Shown here: piece by piece, positions 28,970 to 36,803 of the stretch
Layout: each line of letters starts with the position of its first letter
Position numbering within the stretch: position 1 is the stretch's first letter
Assembly (NCBI GenBank): GCA_902590705.1
Contig: CACIXU010000003.1
Coordinates: 136,574 to 199,827, forward strand
Direction of reading: 5' to 3'
DNA: 63,254 nt
Source: an uncultured Bacteroidota bacterium
Lineage (GTDB): Bacteria > Bacteroidota > Bacteroidia > Flavobacteriales > Flavobacteriaceae
Position numbers and translations under genes: made by a program
The notes under the pieces: generated by a model
The model's input: only the letters and a program-made list of their open reading frames with translations
Told to the model about the DNA's origin: nothing
Database searches by the model: none

Positions 28970-30114
28970 TTTTTTGTTATTCGTTTAATGGCTTTTCTAA
29001 TCTGATCTTCCTTTACACAAAGAGAAAAGCGGATATAGCCTTCACCCAGACTGCCAAAGATACTTCCCGGGGTAATAAATAGATTGTATTTTTGTAGAAT
29101 TTGCTCAATTACTTCGACCGAACTTTTATTAGTATTTTTAAGTTTAGCCCAAACAAATAGCCCACTACTATGAAGATCAAATTCTGTATTTAAAAGTGCC
29201 GCTAATTTAAAAATCAACTTTCTTCTTTTGGTGTAAGTATCATTCAATTGTTTAAACCAGACTTCGTTAATACTAAACGCAGCAATTGCCCCCTTTTGGA
29301 TTCCTAAAAACATTCCAGAATCCATGTTACTTTTCACCTTCAACAGTGCTTTAATATTTTCTTTATTACCTAAAACCATTCCTACCCGCCAACCAGCCAT
29401 ATTAAAAGATTTACTTAAAGAGTTTAATTCCATACCCACATCCATTGCCCCTGGCACCGAAAGCATACTCTGGGGGCGATCAGTAAGGATAAAACTGTAA
29501 GGATTGTCATTTACCAAAAGAATCTCTCTCTTTCTCACCCAATCAATTAATTTTCTGAATGTTTCTTGTTTAGCATTAGCTCCAGTTGGCATGTTAGGAT
29601 AATTGACCCACATTATTTTAACACCATCCAAGTCCATTTGATTTAATGCCTCTAGGTCAGGTTGCCAATCATTTTCAGGAATAAGATCATAAAAAACAGG
29701 GGTGGCTTGCAAAAGTCTAGTTACTGATTGGTAAGTTGGATAACCAGGGTTAGGAATCAAAACCTTATCTCCAGGATTTAAAAAGGCCATTGAAATATGC
29801 ATTATACCTTCTTTTGATCCCAAAAGGGGTAAAATTTCACTATCGGGATTTGTGGTAACGTTATAATGCTTTAGGTAAAATTTGGCAATTGCAATTCTTA
29901 GCTCTGGAATTCCCTGATAACTTTGGTACTGATGAACTTTGGGATTGCTAAAACTTTCTTTTAACGCGGTGACTACGTCAGGATGAGCAGGTAAATCGGG
30001 GCTTCCAATACCCATATTTATTATCGGTTTACCTTTAGCAATCATAGCAGACACCTCTCTCAATTTCTTGGAGAAGTAATATTCTTTAACTGTATCTAAT
30101 CTTTTTGCCATCAT
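28966..30114 (-). CDS. Aminotransferase of the Phe/Tyr operon
   Basis: 382 residues, class I/II PLP enzyme: MGIGSPDLPAHPDVV, LGSKEGIMH, VNYPNMPTGANA, VNDNPYSF and the Schiff-base lysine in ELNSLSKSFNMAGWRVG. It resembles LL-diaminopimelate-type aminotransferases, but its position between pheA and tyrA strongly suggests it transaminates phenylpyruvate and 4-hydroxyphenylpyruvate (inference). Overlaps pheA by ATGA; the next codon is also ATG. Confidence 0.9.
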   Translation of the reverse strand: MMAKRLDTVKEYYFSKKLREVSAMIAKGKPIINMGIGSPDLPAHPDVVTALKESFSNPKVHQYQSYQGIPELRIAIAKFYLKHYNVTTNPDSEILPLLGSKEGIMHISMAFLNPGDKVLIPNPGYPTYQSVTRLLQATPVFYDLIPENDWQPDLEALNQMDLDGVKIMWVNYPNMPTGANAKQETFRKLIDWVRKREILLVNDNPYSFILTDRPQSMLSVPGAMDVGMELNSLSKSFNMAGWRVGMVLGNKENIKALLKVKSNMDSGMFLGIQKGAIAAFSINEVWFKQLNDTYTKRRKLIFKLAALLNTEFDLHSSGLFVWAKLKNTNKSSVEVIEQILQKYNLFITPGSIFGSLGEGYIRFSLCVKEDQIRKAIKRITKK

Positions 30115-30935
30115 GATTTATCAGATTTATATTCACCTAACACTTTAAATGAGATTGCCATTATTTTCAACAACGATTTCGCTTTAAAATAATCCGTTGA
30201 ATCATCAAAAGTAACATCTACAAAAAAGGCATACTTACCAGGCGTTTTGATCACAGGTAAGGATTGTATTTTGGTCAAATTTAGATTGCAATCACTCACT
30301 ACATTTAGTGCCGTTGCTAAACTTCCACGTTTATGATCTAACACAAATTTCCAAGCAGCCTTGTTTATATTATGTTGCCGTTCAGGGATTTTCTTTTGAA
30401 CTATTACAAAACGTGTAACATTATTTTTTATAGTCTGAATAGATTTACTTATAATATTTAATCCATAAATCTCAGCTGCCCAAACGCCTGCAATAGCTCC
30501 ACGACTCTTAATTTTTTTTTCACTTATTTTCATCGCCTCTTCTGCAGTATCATGACTTTCAACCAACTTGATGTAGGGATAATCCTGGAAAAAATTTTTA
30601 CACTGTAATATAGCCATAGGGTGAGAATGAACTTCTTCGATATCAGTTATCGATTGCCCTGGAAGAGCCATCAAATTATGCTGAATACTGAGACAAAACT
30701 CACCTACAATGACTAATTCGTATTGGTCTAACAATGCATAGTTAGGCAATATAGATCCTGCAATTGAGTTTTCAATCGCCATGACTGCCTGATCACAATC
30801 ACCCGCTAAAACAGCTTGTGATAAATCATCAAATGTACTACACTCGACAAGAGATAGGTTACTATCATAATATTCACTTACCACCTGATGATGGAAAGAC
30901 CCTTTAATTCCCTGTATGGCTATTTTTCTTATCAT
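30111..30935 (-). CDS. pheA: Prephenate dehydratase
   Basis: Converts prephenate to phenylpyruvate. 274 residues: catalytic domain with AIQGIKGSFHHQV, ENSIAGSILPNY and the TRF motif (NNVTRFVIV), then a C-terminal ACT domain with RGSLATALNVVSDCNLNLTKIQSLP, the ESRP-like Phe-binding region. First structural gene of the operon; its ATG lies 6 nt after the T-run of a terminator, so transcription into it depends on the attenuator upstream. Confidence 0.96.
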   Translation of the reverse strand: MIRKIAIQGIKGSFHHQVVSEYYDSNLSLVECSTFDDLSQAVLAGDCDQAVMAIENSIAGSILPNYALLDQYELVIVGEFCLSIQHNLMALPGQSITDIEEVHSHPMAILQCKNFFQDYPYIKLVESHDTAEEAMKISEKKIKSRGAIAGVWAAEIYGLNIISKSIQTIKNNVTRFVIVQKKIPERQHNINKAAWKFVLDHKRGSLATALNVVSDCNLNLTKIQSLPVIKTPGKYAFFVDVTFDDSTDYFKAKSLLKIMAISFKVLGEYKSDKS

Positions 30936-30941
30936 TTCCTC

Positions 30942-30971
30942 AAAAAAAAAGTCCCGATAAATCAGGACTTT
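30942..30971 (-). terminator. Attenuator terminator before pheA
   Basis: On the minus strand a 10-bp stem AAAGTCCTGA / TCGGGACTTT (one G-U pair) with loop TTTA, followed by nine T. It ends 6 nt before the pheA ATG, so if it forms it stops transcription of the whole operon. Its 5' arm can instead pair with GGACTTT near the end of the leader ORF (30999-31005). Confidence 0.88.
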
Positions 30972-31005
30972 CTTTGTTAACTACAACTAAAATATTACAA
31001 AGTCC
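30965..31005 (-). promoter_or_regulatory. Antiterminator pairing in the Phe/Tyr leader
   Basis: Minus-strand GGACTTT at 31005-30999 (leader codons 20-22) is a perfect complement of AAAGTCC at 30971-30965, the 5' arm of the terminator. The two helices exclude each other. A ribosome finishing the leader at 30995 would cover the first segment and let the terminator form; one stalled at the Tyr/Phe codons leaves it free. Confidence 0.75.
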
Positions 31006-31063
31006 CTATTGCTTCTAAATAGAAGTAAAATAAGGAGGCGTAATATGTATTTATATAATTCAT
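30995..31063 (-). CDS. Tyr/Phe-rich leader peptide of the aromatic operon
   Basis: Short ORF of 22 codons plus TAA, too small for usual gene calling. Tyr is at codons 3, 7, 8, 13 and 15 and Phe at 12 and 14, seven aromatic residues of 22; the core reads TYYASLFYFYLE. It starts 14 nt after an exact -7 box and ends 23 nt before the terminator stem. Composition, position and overlap with the antiterminator arm make it a ribosome-stalling sensor for charged tRNA-Tyr and tRNA-Phe. Confidence 0.85.
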   Translation of the reverse strand: MNYINTYYASLFYFYLEAIGTL

Positions 31064-31077
31064 TTTAAATATCTCGA

Positions 31078-31108
31078 CAAAAGTAAGATAGGTTTTAACA
31101 AAAACAAA
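31078..31108 (-). promoter_or_regulatory. Promoter of the Phe/Tyr operon leader
   Basis: Minus strand: -33 TTTG at 31108-31105, 19-nt spacer, exact -7 box TACTTTTG at 31085-31078. Both elements and spacing match the Bacteroidetes sigma-A consensus. Expected transcript start is a few nt before the leader ATG at 31063. Confidence 0.72.
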
Positions 31109-31265
31109 TGATTTTATAAATTTTTTATAATTTAAAATTTTTTAATCAGTTAAATAAATTTCTTTTCCAAAACTCTATACTTAAGCTTTTATTATTCCCC
31201 TTGGATTCTCTAATTTTAATTAATTTCTTAATAAAATTTAATGAGTTTAATTCTACCTAAAAATT

Positions 31266-32165
31266 ATGGACATTAAGATTGATTTTTTATCTAAAAGTTA
31301 TGGAAGTTTTACGGTACTAAAAAAAATCTCTCTCCATTTTAATCAAAATGGAGTTATAGGGCTTTTGGGACCAAACGGTGCGGGAAAAACAACTTTAATG
31401 AAAATCATTACAGGCTACCTAAACCAATGGGATGGTGAAGTAACGATCGATGGGTTTGATTTAAAAAATGACTTAAAAAAAATACAAGCTCATATTGGTT
31501 ATTTACCAGAAAACAATCCCCTTTACTCAGAAATGTTCGTAAAGGAATACCTAGAGTTCGTAGGACAGTTACATAAAATAAAGACTCCACCAATTGAAGA
31601 GTTGATCGAAAAAATAGGTTTGTCCTCTCAATTTAAAAAAAAAATAGGTGATCTTTCTAAAGGTTTCAAACAAAGAGTAGGGCTCGCTGCAGCATTATTA
31701 CATGACCCTAAATACCTCATATTGGACGAGCCTACTACTGGACTTGACCCTAATCAAATAATCGAAATTCGAAAAATAATTCAAGACTTGGGAAAGAAAA
31801 AAATGGTTTTTATTTCTACTCATATTCTCCAAGAAGTCGAGGCAATGTGTAAGGATGTCGTAATTATACACAAAGGAGAAATAGTATTAAACCAATCCCT
31901 TAAAGAACTTCAATCTAATAAAGAACAAATAATTGAAGTGAGTTTTGACTACAGAGTGGAAAATTTAGCACTAGCAAAAATACCCCAACTCAAAACAGTA
32001 ACGAATACTTTCGACTTTAACTATGAATTGACCTTTCAAAACAGTGAAGATATGAGACCAGCAATCTTTGACTTTGCACACGAAAATGGTCTAAAAATCC
32101 TGGGGCTAAAACAAAAAAATCAAAGTTTGGAAAAAAGATTTAATACTTTGACCAAAGAAATTTAA
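31266..32165 (+). CDS. gldA: Gliding-motility ABC transporter ATPase GldA
   Basis: 299 residues, ABC ATPase: Walker A LLGPNGAGKTTL, Q-loop GYLPENNPLY, signature LSKGFKQR, Walker B YLILDEPTTGLDP, and switch His in STHIL. The C-terminal part (EQIIEVSFDY onward) matches the extension of GldA, which works with GldF and GldG in Flavobacterium gliding. GldF/GldG are not in the window. Could be a related DrrA-like exporter ATPase, but similarity to GldA is strong. Confidence 0.82.
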   Translation: MDIKIDFLSKSYGSFTVLKKISLHFNQNGVIGLLGPNGAGKTTLMKIITGYLNQWDGEVTIDGFDLKNDLKKIQAHIGYLPENNPLYSEMFVKEYLEFVGQLHKIKTPPIEELIEKIGLSSQFKKKIGDLSKGFKQRVGLAAALLHDPKYLILDEPTTGLDPNQIIEIRKIIQDLGKKKMVFISTHILQEVEAMCKDVVIIHKGEIVLNQSLKELQSNKEQIIEVSFDYRVENLALAKIPQLKTVTNTFDFNYELTFQNSEDMRPAIFDFAHENGLKILGLKQKNQSLEKRFNTLTKEI

Positions 32166-32308
32166 ATAATTCAATAGCTATTTTAAATTAACATATTGAT
32201 TTCCCCATCACCAAAATTTTAATTTCATTTATCATTTTCAAATTTGTAGAAACAATCTTTTTATATTAAAATCAAATATAACTATTTGAGTATGCTGATT
32301 TAAGTTTC

Positions 32309-33274
32309 TTAAGTCTTAAATATCTTTCTAAAAATTTTAGATATTGCCTTACTCTCAATTAAAAATGCATCGTGTCCATGAATGGAATTAAGTTCATGAT
32401 AATAAATTTTCTTTTTGAGATTTCTCCCGATTTTAAAAGTCTTCTGATCTTCTTCGGGTGTAAAAAAAATATCGCTATTAATCGCAATTAGATGAATATC
32501 AGATTCAATACTATTAATCACCTTTTCAATAGATTCTCCGTTTCTTGTAATATCAACAGAGGCTAATAAATGATTCATAGTCTTATATGCTTTTAACAAA
32601 AAACGTTTAAAAAGTTTATCACCATGATGGATTAACCAGCTCTCCACATTGTAAATATTCTTCTCAAGGTTTTTAGTTCTCCCGAAACGTTTCGAAAAGG
32701 AGGCTGGAGTTCGATAAGTTAACATTGCATGAATACGAGCATCTCTTATGGGATCATTTGAATTTTCCAATAAACGTTTTTGTAGAAAAGTATTTGCAAT
32801 AATCCAATCTGAAGCTTTCCAATCTGCAGCAACAGGTATCAAATTTTTGGTTAATGAAGGATACAGTGCTGCCATTTCCCATGCAATTCCACCCCCTATT
32901 GAACCTCCAATTAAAGCAAATAATTTTTCAACTCCTAAGACTTGAAGTCCTTTGTAAAATATCTTTGCAATATCACCGGTATGAAAATCTTTATAGTTTT
33001 CAATAATATAGTTTTTTACACCATTTCCAGGTATATTAAATGCCAATATTGCGTAAGTTTTTGTATCGATGGTTAGGTTCGGACCTACAATCTCATTCCA
33101 CCACCCCGAATAACCGGCGACATTTGCATCACCAGTTAGGGAGTGGTTTATGAGAACCACTGGGGCGTTAATACAATTTCTGCCAAAATGCTGATAGTGC
33201 AATTCAACTTTATCGTAATGGCTTCCGCTTGCAGTGGTAAAATTAGGAATCGATATGGTTTTAACCTTCGACAT
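32309..33274 (-). CDS. metX: MetX-like homoserine O-acetyltransferase
   Basis: 321 residues, alpha/beta hydrolase fold. Oxyanion and nucleophile region IGGSIGGGIAWEMA with the catalytic Ser; INHSLTGDANVAG and SGWWNEIVGPN match homoserine acetyltransferases; the acid and base fall in NSDIFFTPEED and SIHGHDAFLIE. Somewhat shorter than classical MetX (about 350-380). It follows metY by 10 nt, fitting acetylation of homoserine before sulfhydrylation. Confidence 0.82.
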   Translation of the reverse strand: MSKVKTISIPNFTTASGSHYDKVELHYQHFGRNCINAPVVLINHSLTGDANVAGYSGWWNEIVGPNLTIDTKTYAILAFNIPGNGVKNYIIENYKDFHTGDIAKIFYKGLQVLGVEKLFALIGGSIGGGIAWEMAALYPSLTKNLIPVAADWKASDWIIANTFLQKRLLENSNDPIRDARIHAMLTYRTPASFSKRFGRTKNLEKNIYNVESWLIHHGDKLFKRFLLKAYKTMNHLLASVDITRNGESIEKVINSIESDIHLIAINSDIFFTPEEDQKTFKIGRNLKKKIYYHELNSIHGHDAFLIESKAISKIFRKIFKT

Positions 33275-33284
33275 TTATTCCATA

Positions 33285-34556
33285 TTAGACTGCTTTAAGT
33301 GCTTGGTCCAAATCTTCTTTTAAGTCTTCAATATTTTCAATTCCAACTGAGATTCTAACCAATTCGGAGGAAACTCCTGTACTTCTTTGCTCTTCTTCAT
33401 TTAACTGAGAATGAGTAGTGCTGGATGGATGAATAATTAAAGATTTAGTGTCACCAATATTTGCTAATAAAGCAAAAATCTTTGTGGACTCAGCAACTTT
33501 CTTTGCAGCCTCAAAGCCTTTTTTAAGTCCAAAAGTAACTATACCGCTTTTTCCATTTGGTAAGTACTTATCAGCTAAATTATGGTATTTAGACGAATTT
33601 AAACCTGGATAATTAACCCAACTTACTTCTTCTCTTGATGATAACCACTCGGCTAGTTCTAAAGCATTCTGAGAATGTTTTTGCATCCGCACCTCAAGAG
33701 TTTCTAGGCCTTGAATGACTTGAAAACTATTTAGCGGACTAGGTGCGCTACCTAGATCTCTTAAGCCCTCTACTCTAACTCTTGCGATAAAAGCAATTGG
33801 ACCTAAAGCTTCATGATACTTCAGGCCATGGTAAGATGGCGAAGGCTCAGTAAATTCAGGGAAATTTCCATTTGAGTAATCAAAAGTTCCAGCATCAATA
33901 ATAATTCCACCCAGAGTAGTTCCATTACCAGTAATGTACTTGGTCAATGAATGGATAACAATATTGGCTCCATATTTAATTGGATTCAGTAAAGCAGGAG
34001 TTGCAATAGTGTTGTCGACAATGAATGGTACTTTAGCCACTTTTGCATGATCACTGATTCCTTTTAAATCAATCACATCCAATTTTGGATTGCCTAAAGA
34101 TTCAGCAAAAAATGCTCTTGTATTTGGCTCAACTGCTTTTGCAAAATTCTCTGTATCATCAGGGTCAACAAAAGTTGTAGTGATTCCAAAACGGGGAAGG
34201 GTATTACTTAACATGTTATAAGTTCCTCCATAAAGGCTGTTAGATGCTACAATATGATCTCCAGACTTTAATAAGGTCATAAAAGTAGTAGCAATAGCTG
34301 CTGTTCCAGAGGCGGTTGCCACTGCAGCGACGCCTCCTTCTAAGGCAGCCAAACGTTGTTCAAGAACATCATTAGTGGGGTTATTTAATCTGGTATAAAT
34401 ATACCCTGCCTCTGTAAGCGCAAATAAATTGGCAGCTTGATCAGAATCATCAAATACATAGGATGTGGATTGATAAATCGGAACAGCTCTTGTTCCTTGT
34501 GTTTTTTTTACATCATGCCCAGCATGAAGTGCGTTAGTTGCTAATTTTAAACTCAT
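33285..34556 (-). CDS. metY: O-acetylhomoserine sulfhydrylase
   Basis: PLP enzyme making homocysteine from O-acetylhomoserine and sulfide. 423 residues, Cys/Met metabolism family: [10 protein letters not shown] opening, [34 protein letters not shown], and the Schiff-base lysine in [34 protein letters not shown] is the family C-terminal motif. Start overlaps the metK stop by ATGA. Confidence 0.94.
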   Translation of the reverse strand: MSLKLATNALHAGHDVKKTQGTRAVPIYQSTSYVFDDSDQAANLFALTEAGYIYTRLNNPTNDVLEQRLAALEGGVAAVATASGTAAIATTFMTLLKSGDHIVASNSLYGGTYNMLSNTLPRFGITTTFVDPDDTENFAKAVEPNTRAFFAESLGNPKLDVIDLKGISDHAKVAKVPFIVDNTIATPALLNPIKYGANIVIHSLTKYITGNGTTLGGIIIDAGTFDYSNGNFPEFTEPSPSYHGLKYHEALGPIAFIARVRVEGLRDLGSAPSPLNSFQVIQGLETLEVRMQKHSQNALELAEWLSSREEVSWVNYPGLNSSKYHNLADKYLPNGKSGIVTFGLKKGFEAAKKVAESTKIFALLANIGDTKSLIIHPSSTTHSQLNEEEQRSTGVSSELVRISVGIENIEDLKEDLDQALKAV

Positions 34557-35809
34557 AATTCAAAAGTGTTTTTAATTTTATTTAAATAATCTAATTTTTC
34601 CCAAGTAAAAAGCTCTACTTTTTTTTCTACTCTCCCACTGTAGGGAGAGTTAAAAACCTTGGTGATTTTTTGAGGTGATCTCCCCATATGACCATAAGCA
34701 GCTGTTTCAAGATAGATTGGGTTTCTAAGTTTAAGTCTTTGTTCAATTGCGTAGGGGCGCAGATCAAAAATCTGACTTACCTTTTCCGCAATTGCTACAT
34801 CACTTAATGACACTTTCGCAGTATTGAAAGTGTTTACATTTATTGATGTTGGTGCTACCACACCTATTGCATAACTAAGTTGGACTAATATTTCTTTTGC
34901 AACACCGGCAGCTACAATATTTTTAGCGATATGACGAGCCGCATAAGCCGCTGATCGATCAACTTTACTTGGGTCTTTTCCACTGAAAGCACCTCCACCG
35001 TGGGCTCCTTTTCCTCCATAAGTATCAACGATAATTTTCCTGCCTGTTAAACCAGTATCCCCATGAGGACCTCCAATGACAAATTTCCCTGTAGGGTTTA
35101 TATGATAGACGATATCATCATTAAAAAGCTTTTGTATATGCAATGGCTCCTTGCGTATAACGTTTTTAACAACTATATTAACAATATCACTTTTAATTTT
35201 TTTCAAGACTTTCTCATTACTCTTATCAAATGGGTCGTGTTGAGTAGAAACTACAATTGTATCAATTCTGATAGGCTGGTGGTTGTCATCGTATTCTATG
35301 GTAACTTGGGACTTTGCATCGGGACGTAAGTAGGGAATTTGCCTACCATCCCTTCTTAAATCGGCGAGCTCAATCAAAATTTTATGAGATAGATCTAATG
35401 AAAGAGGAATATGGTTATCAGTTTCGTCTGTAGCATAGCCAAACATTATACCCTGATCACCTGCTCCTTGTTCTTCTTTATTATCTCGATCGACCCCTCT
35501 ATTAATGTCTTTAGATTGCTCGTGTATTAAAGAAATAATCCCACATGAATTTCCACTAAACTGATATTCATCTTTAGTATATCCTATATTATTAATTGTA
35601 TCCCTAGCTATCTGTTGAACATCAAGATATGTACTACTTTTAACCTCTCCTGCAAGTACCACTTGACCAGTAGTTACAAGAGTTTCGCAAGCAACTTTGC
35701 TTTCGGGATCAAAAGCAATAAAATTGTCCAGTAATGCGTCACTGATTTGATCAGAAACTTTGTCTGGATGACCTTCGCTTACAGATTCAGAAGTAAACAA
35801 GTATGGCAT
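34553..35809 (-). CDS. metK: S-adenosylmethionine synthetase
   Basis: Makes SAM from methionine and ATP. 418 residues. ATP site [29 protein letters not shown] (family signature 1); [19 protein letters not shown] (signature 2). First gene of the metK-metY-metX operon, so the operon runs from homoserine to SAM. A SAM-II-like aptamer and an exact -7 box lie directly upstream. Confidence 0.97.
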   Translation of the reverse strand: MPYLFTSESVSEGHPDKVSDQISDALLDNFIAFDPESKVACETLVTTGQVVLAGEVKSSTYLDVQQIARDTINNIGYTKDEYQFSGNSCGIISLIHEQSKDINRGVDRDNKEEQGAGDQGIMFGYATDETDNHIPLSLDLSHKILIELADLRRDGRQIPYLRPDAKSQVTIEYDDNHQPIRIDTIVVSTQHDPFDKSNEKVLKKIKSDIVNIVVKNVIRKEPLHIQKLFNDDIVYHINPTGKFVIGGPHGDTGLTGRKIIVDTYGGKGAHGGGAFSGKDPSKVDRSAAYAARHIAKNIVAAGVAKEILVQLSYAIGVVAPTSINVNTFNTAKVSLSDVAIAEKVSQIFDLRPYAIEQRLKLRNPIYLETAAYGHMGRSPQKITKVFNSPYSGRVEKKVELFTWEKLDYLNKIKNTFEL

Positions 35810-35829
35810 TTAAAAATTGCTTTGTGGAG

Positions 35830-35838
35830 GGATCTGAC
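35830..35838 (-). promoter_or_regulatory. Candidate expression-platform segment of the metK riboswitch
   Basis: GTCAGATCC, 20 nt upstream of the metK ATG, can pair with GGATTTGAC (35902-35894) inside the aptamer over 9 bp with one G-U. The pairing is incompatible with the aptamer fold. A separate 7-bp hairpin TAAAGCA-GTAT-TGCTTTA (35868-35851) overlaps the conserved GCTAAA block. Confidence 0.4.
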
Positions 35839-35859
35839 AAAATAAAGTCTTAAAGCAAT

Positions 35860-35909
35860 ACTGCTTTAGCATTTTTTTAAGAGGTTGCAATCAGTCAAAT
35901 CCTTCCTCG
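35860..35909 (-). promoter_or_regulatory. SAM-II-like riboswitch aptamer upstream of metK
   Basis: The minus-strand RNA has the features I recall for the SAM-II class: stem GAGG/CCTC (35908-35905 with 35884-35881) around a loop reading GGATTTGACTGATTGCAA, then an A-rich linker and AAATGCTAAA. The GATTT, ATTGCAA and GCTAAA blocks are the conserved core of SAM-II (and the related SAM-V). It begins within about 10 nt of the likely transcript start and serves a Met/SAM operon. A covariance-model search is needed to settle the class. Confidence 0.72.
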
Positions 35910-35917
35910 TTTGAGCG

Positions 35918-35925
35918 CAAAGTTA
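35918..35925 (-). promoter_or_regulatory. -7 promoter box for metK
   Basis: Minus strand TAACTTTG, exact TAnnTTTG. It would start the RNA about 5 nt before the SAM-II-like aptamer. No clear -33 element. Confidence 0.55.
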
Positions 35926-36079
35926 TTATTTATTTTTAATTTTTAAAAAAAAATTTAATTAAAATTTAATTTGATAATTTGAGATTAATTATTTACAATT
36001 TTTAAGTAAAATTTGAGCTAAAATTAAATGCATCAAAAAGAAAAAGTAATTATCTTGGCATCAAACAAAATATTTTAAA

Positions 36080-36694
36080 ATGCAATTTGCAATTGCTGGA
36101 AATATTGGCGCAGGTAAAACAAGCTTAGCTGAACTACTTTCGAAACACTATAAATGGGAGCCTCATTTCGAGGACGTTATTGATAATCCTTATTTAGACG
36201 ACTTTTATGTTCACATGGAGCGATGGTCGTTTAACCTTCAGGTCTATTTTTTAAATAGTCGTTTTAGACAGCTAATGAGTTTTAATGGATCTAAAAAAAG
36301 CGTAGTTCAAGATAGAACAGTTTATGAAGACGCGTATATTTTTGCTCCAAACCTTCATGCTATGGGGTTAATGAATCAAAGAGACTTTAATAATTATCTT
36401 TCACTATTTGAATTAATGGAATCAATGATTAAAGCTCCGGAGCTTTTAATTTACTTGAGAAGCAGTATTCCAAACTTAGTAAGTAAAATTCATAAAAGAG
36501 GGAGAGAATATGAAAATTCAATAAGTATCGAATATTTAAGCCGCCTCAACGAACGTTACGAAGCTTGGGTATCAACTTATGATAAGGGTAAATTACTTGT
36601 TATTGATGTTGACAATTTAGATTTTGTTCATAATAAAGAAGATCTAGGATTTATTATTGAGAAAATTGATGCAGAGATTAGAGGTTTATTCTAA
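36080..36694 (+). CDS. Deoxynucleoside kinase
   Basis: 204 residues, dNK/dGK family: P-loop IAGNIGAGKTSLAELL, EDVIDNPYLDDFY, the DRT motif in VVQDRTVYEDAYIF, and lid RGREYENSISIEYL. Phosphorylates salvaged deoxynucleosides; which base cannot be told. Standalone on the plus strand between metK (divergent) and hppA. Confidence 0.93.
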   Translation: MQFAIAGNIGAGKTSLAELLSKHYKWEPHFEDVIDNPYLDDFYVHMERWSFNLQVYFLNSRFRQLMSFNGSKKSVVQDRTVYEDAYIFAPNLHAMGLMNQRDFNNYLSLFELMESMIKAPELLIYLRSSIPNLVSKIHKRGREYENSISIEYLSRLNERYEAWVSTYDKGKLLVIDVDNLDFVHNKEDLGFIIEKIDAEIRGLF

Positions 36695-36771
36695 AATTTC
36701 ACTTCACTCTTTTCAACCAAAATATAAATTTTAAAGACATTACAATTCTTTTTTATTCTGAATGGTTTTAC

Positions 36772-36779
36772 TATTTTTG
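36772..36779 (+). promoter_or_regulatory. -7 promoter box for hppA
   Basis: TATTTTTG, exact TAnnTTTG, ends 24 nt before the hppA ATG. No -33 TTTG at the usual spacing. Confidence 0.5.
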
Positions 36780-36803
36780 GTCCCGCTTAAAAAATAATAC
36801 TTC

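Noticed and set aside
35851-35868. Hairpin before metK as a classic intrinsic terminator
   Set aside because: The stem is followed by a broken T stretch (GACTTTATTTTG), and it would form without the ligand, the wrong logic for SAM repression by termination.
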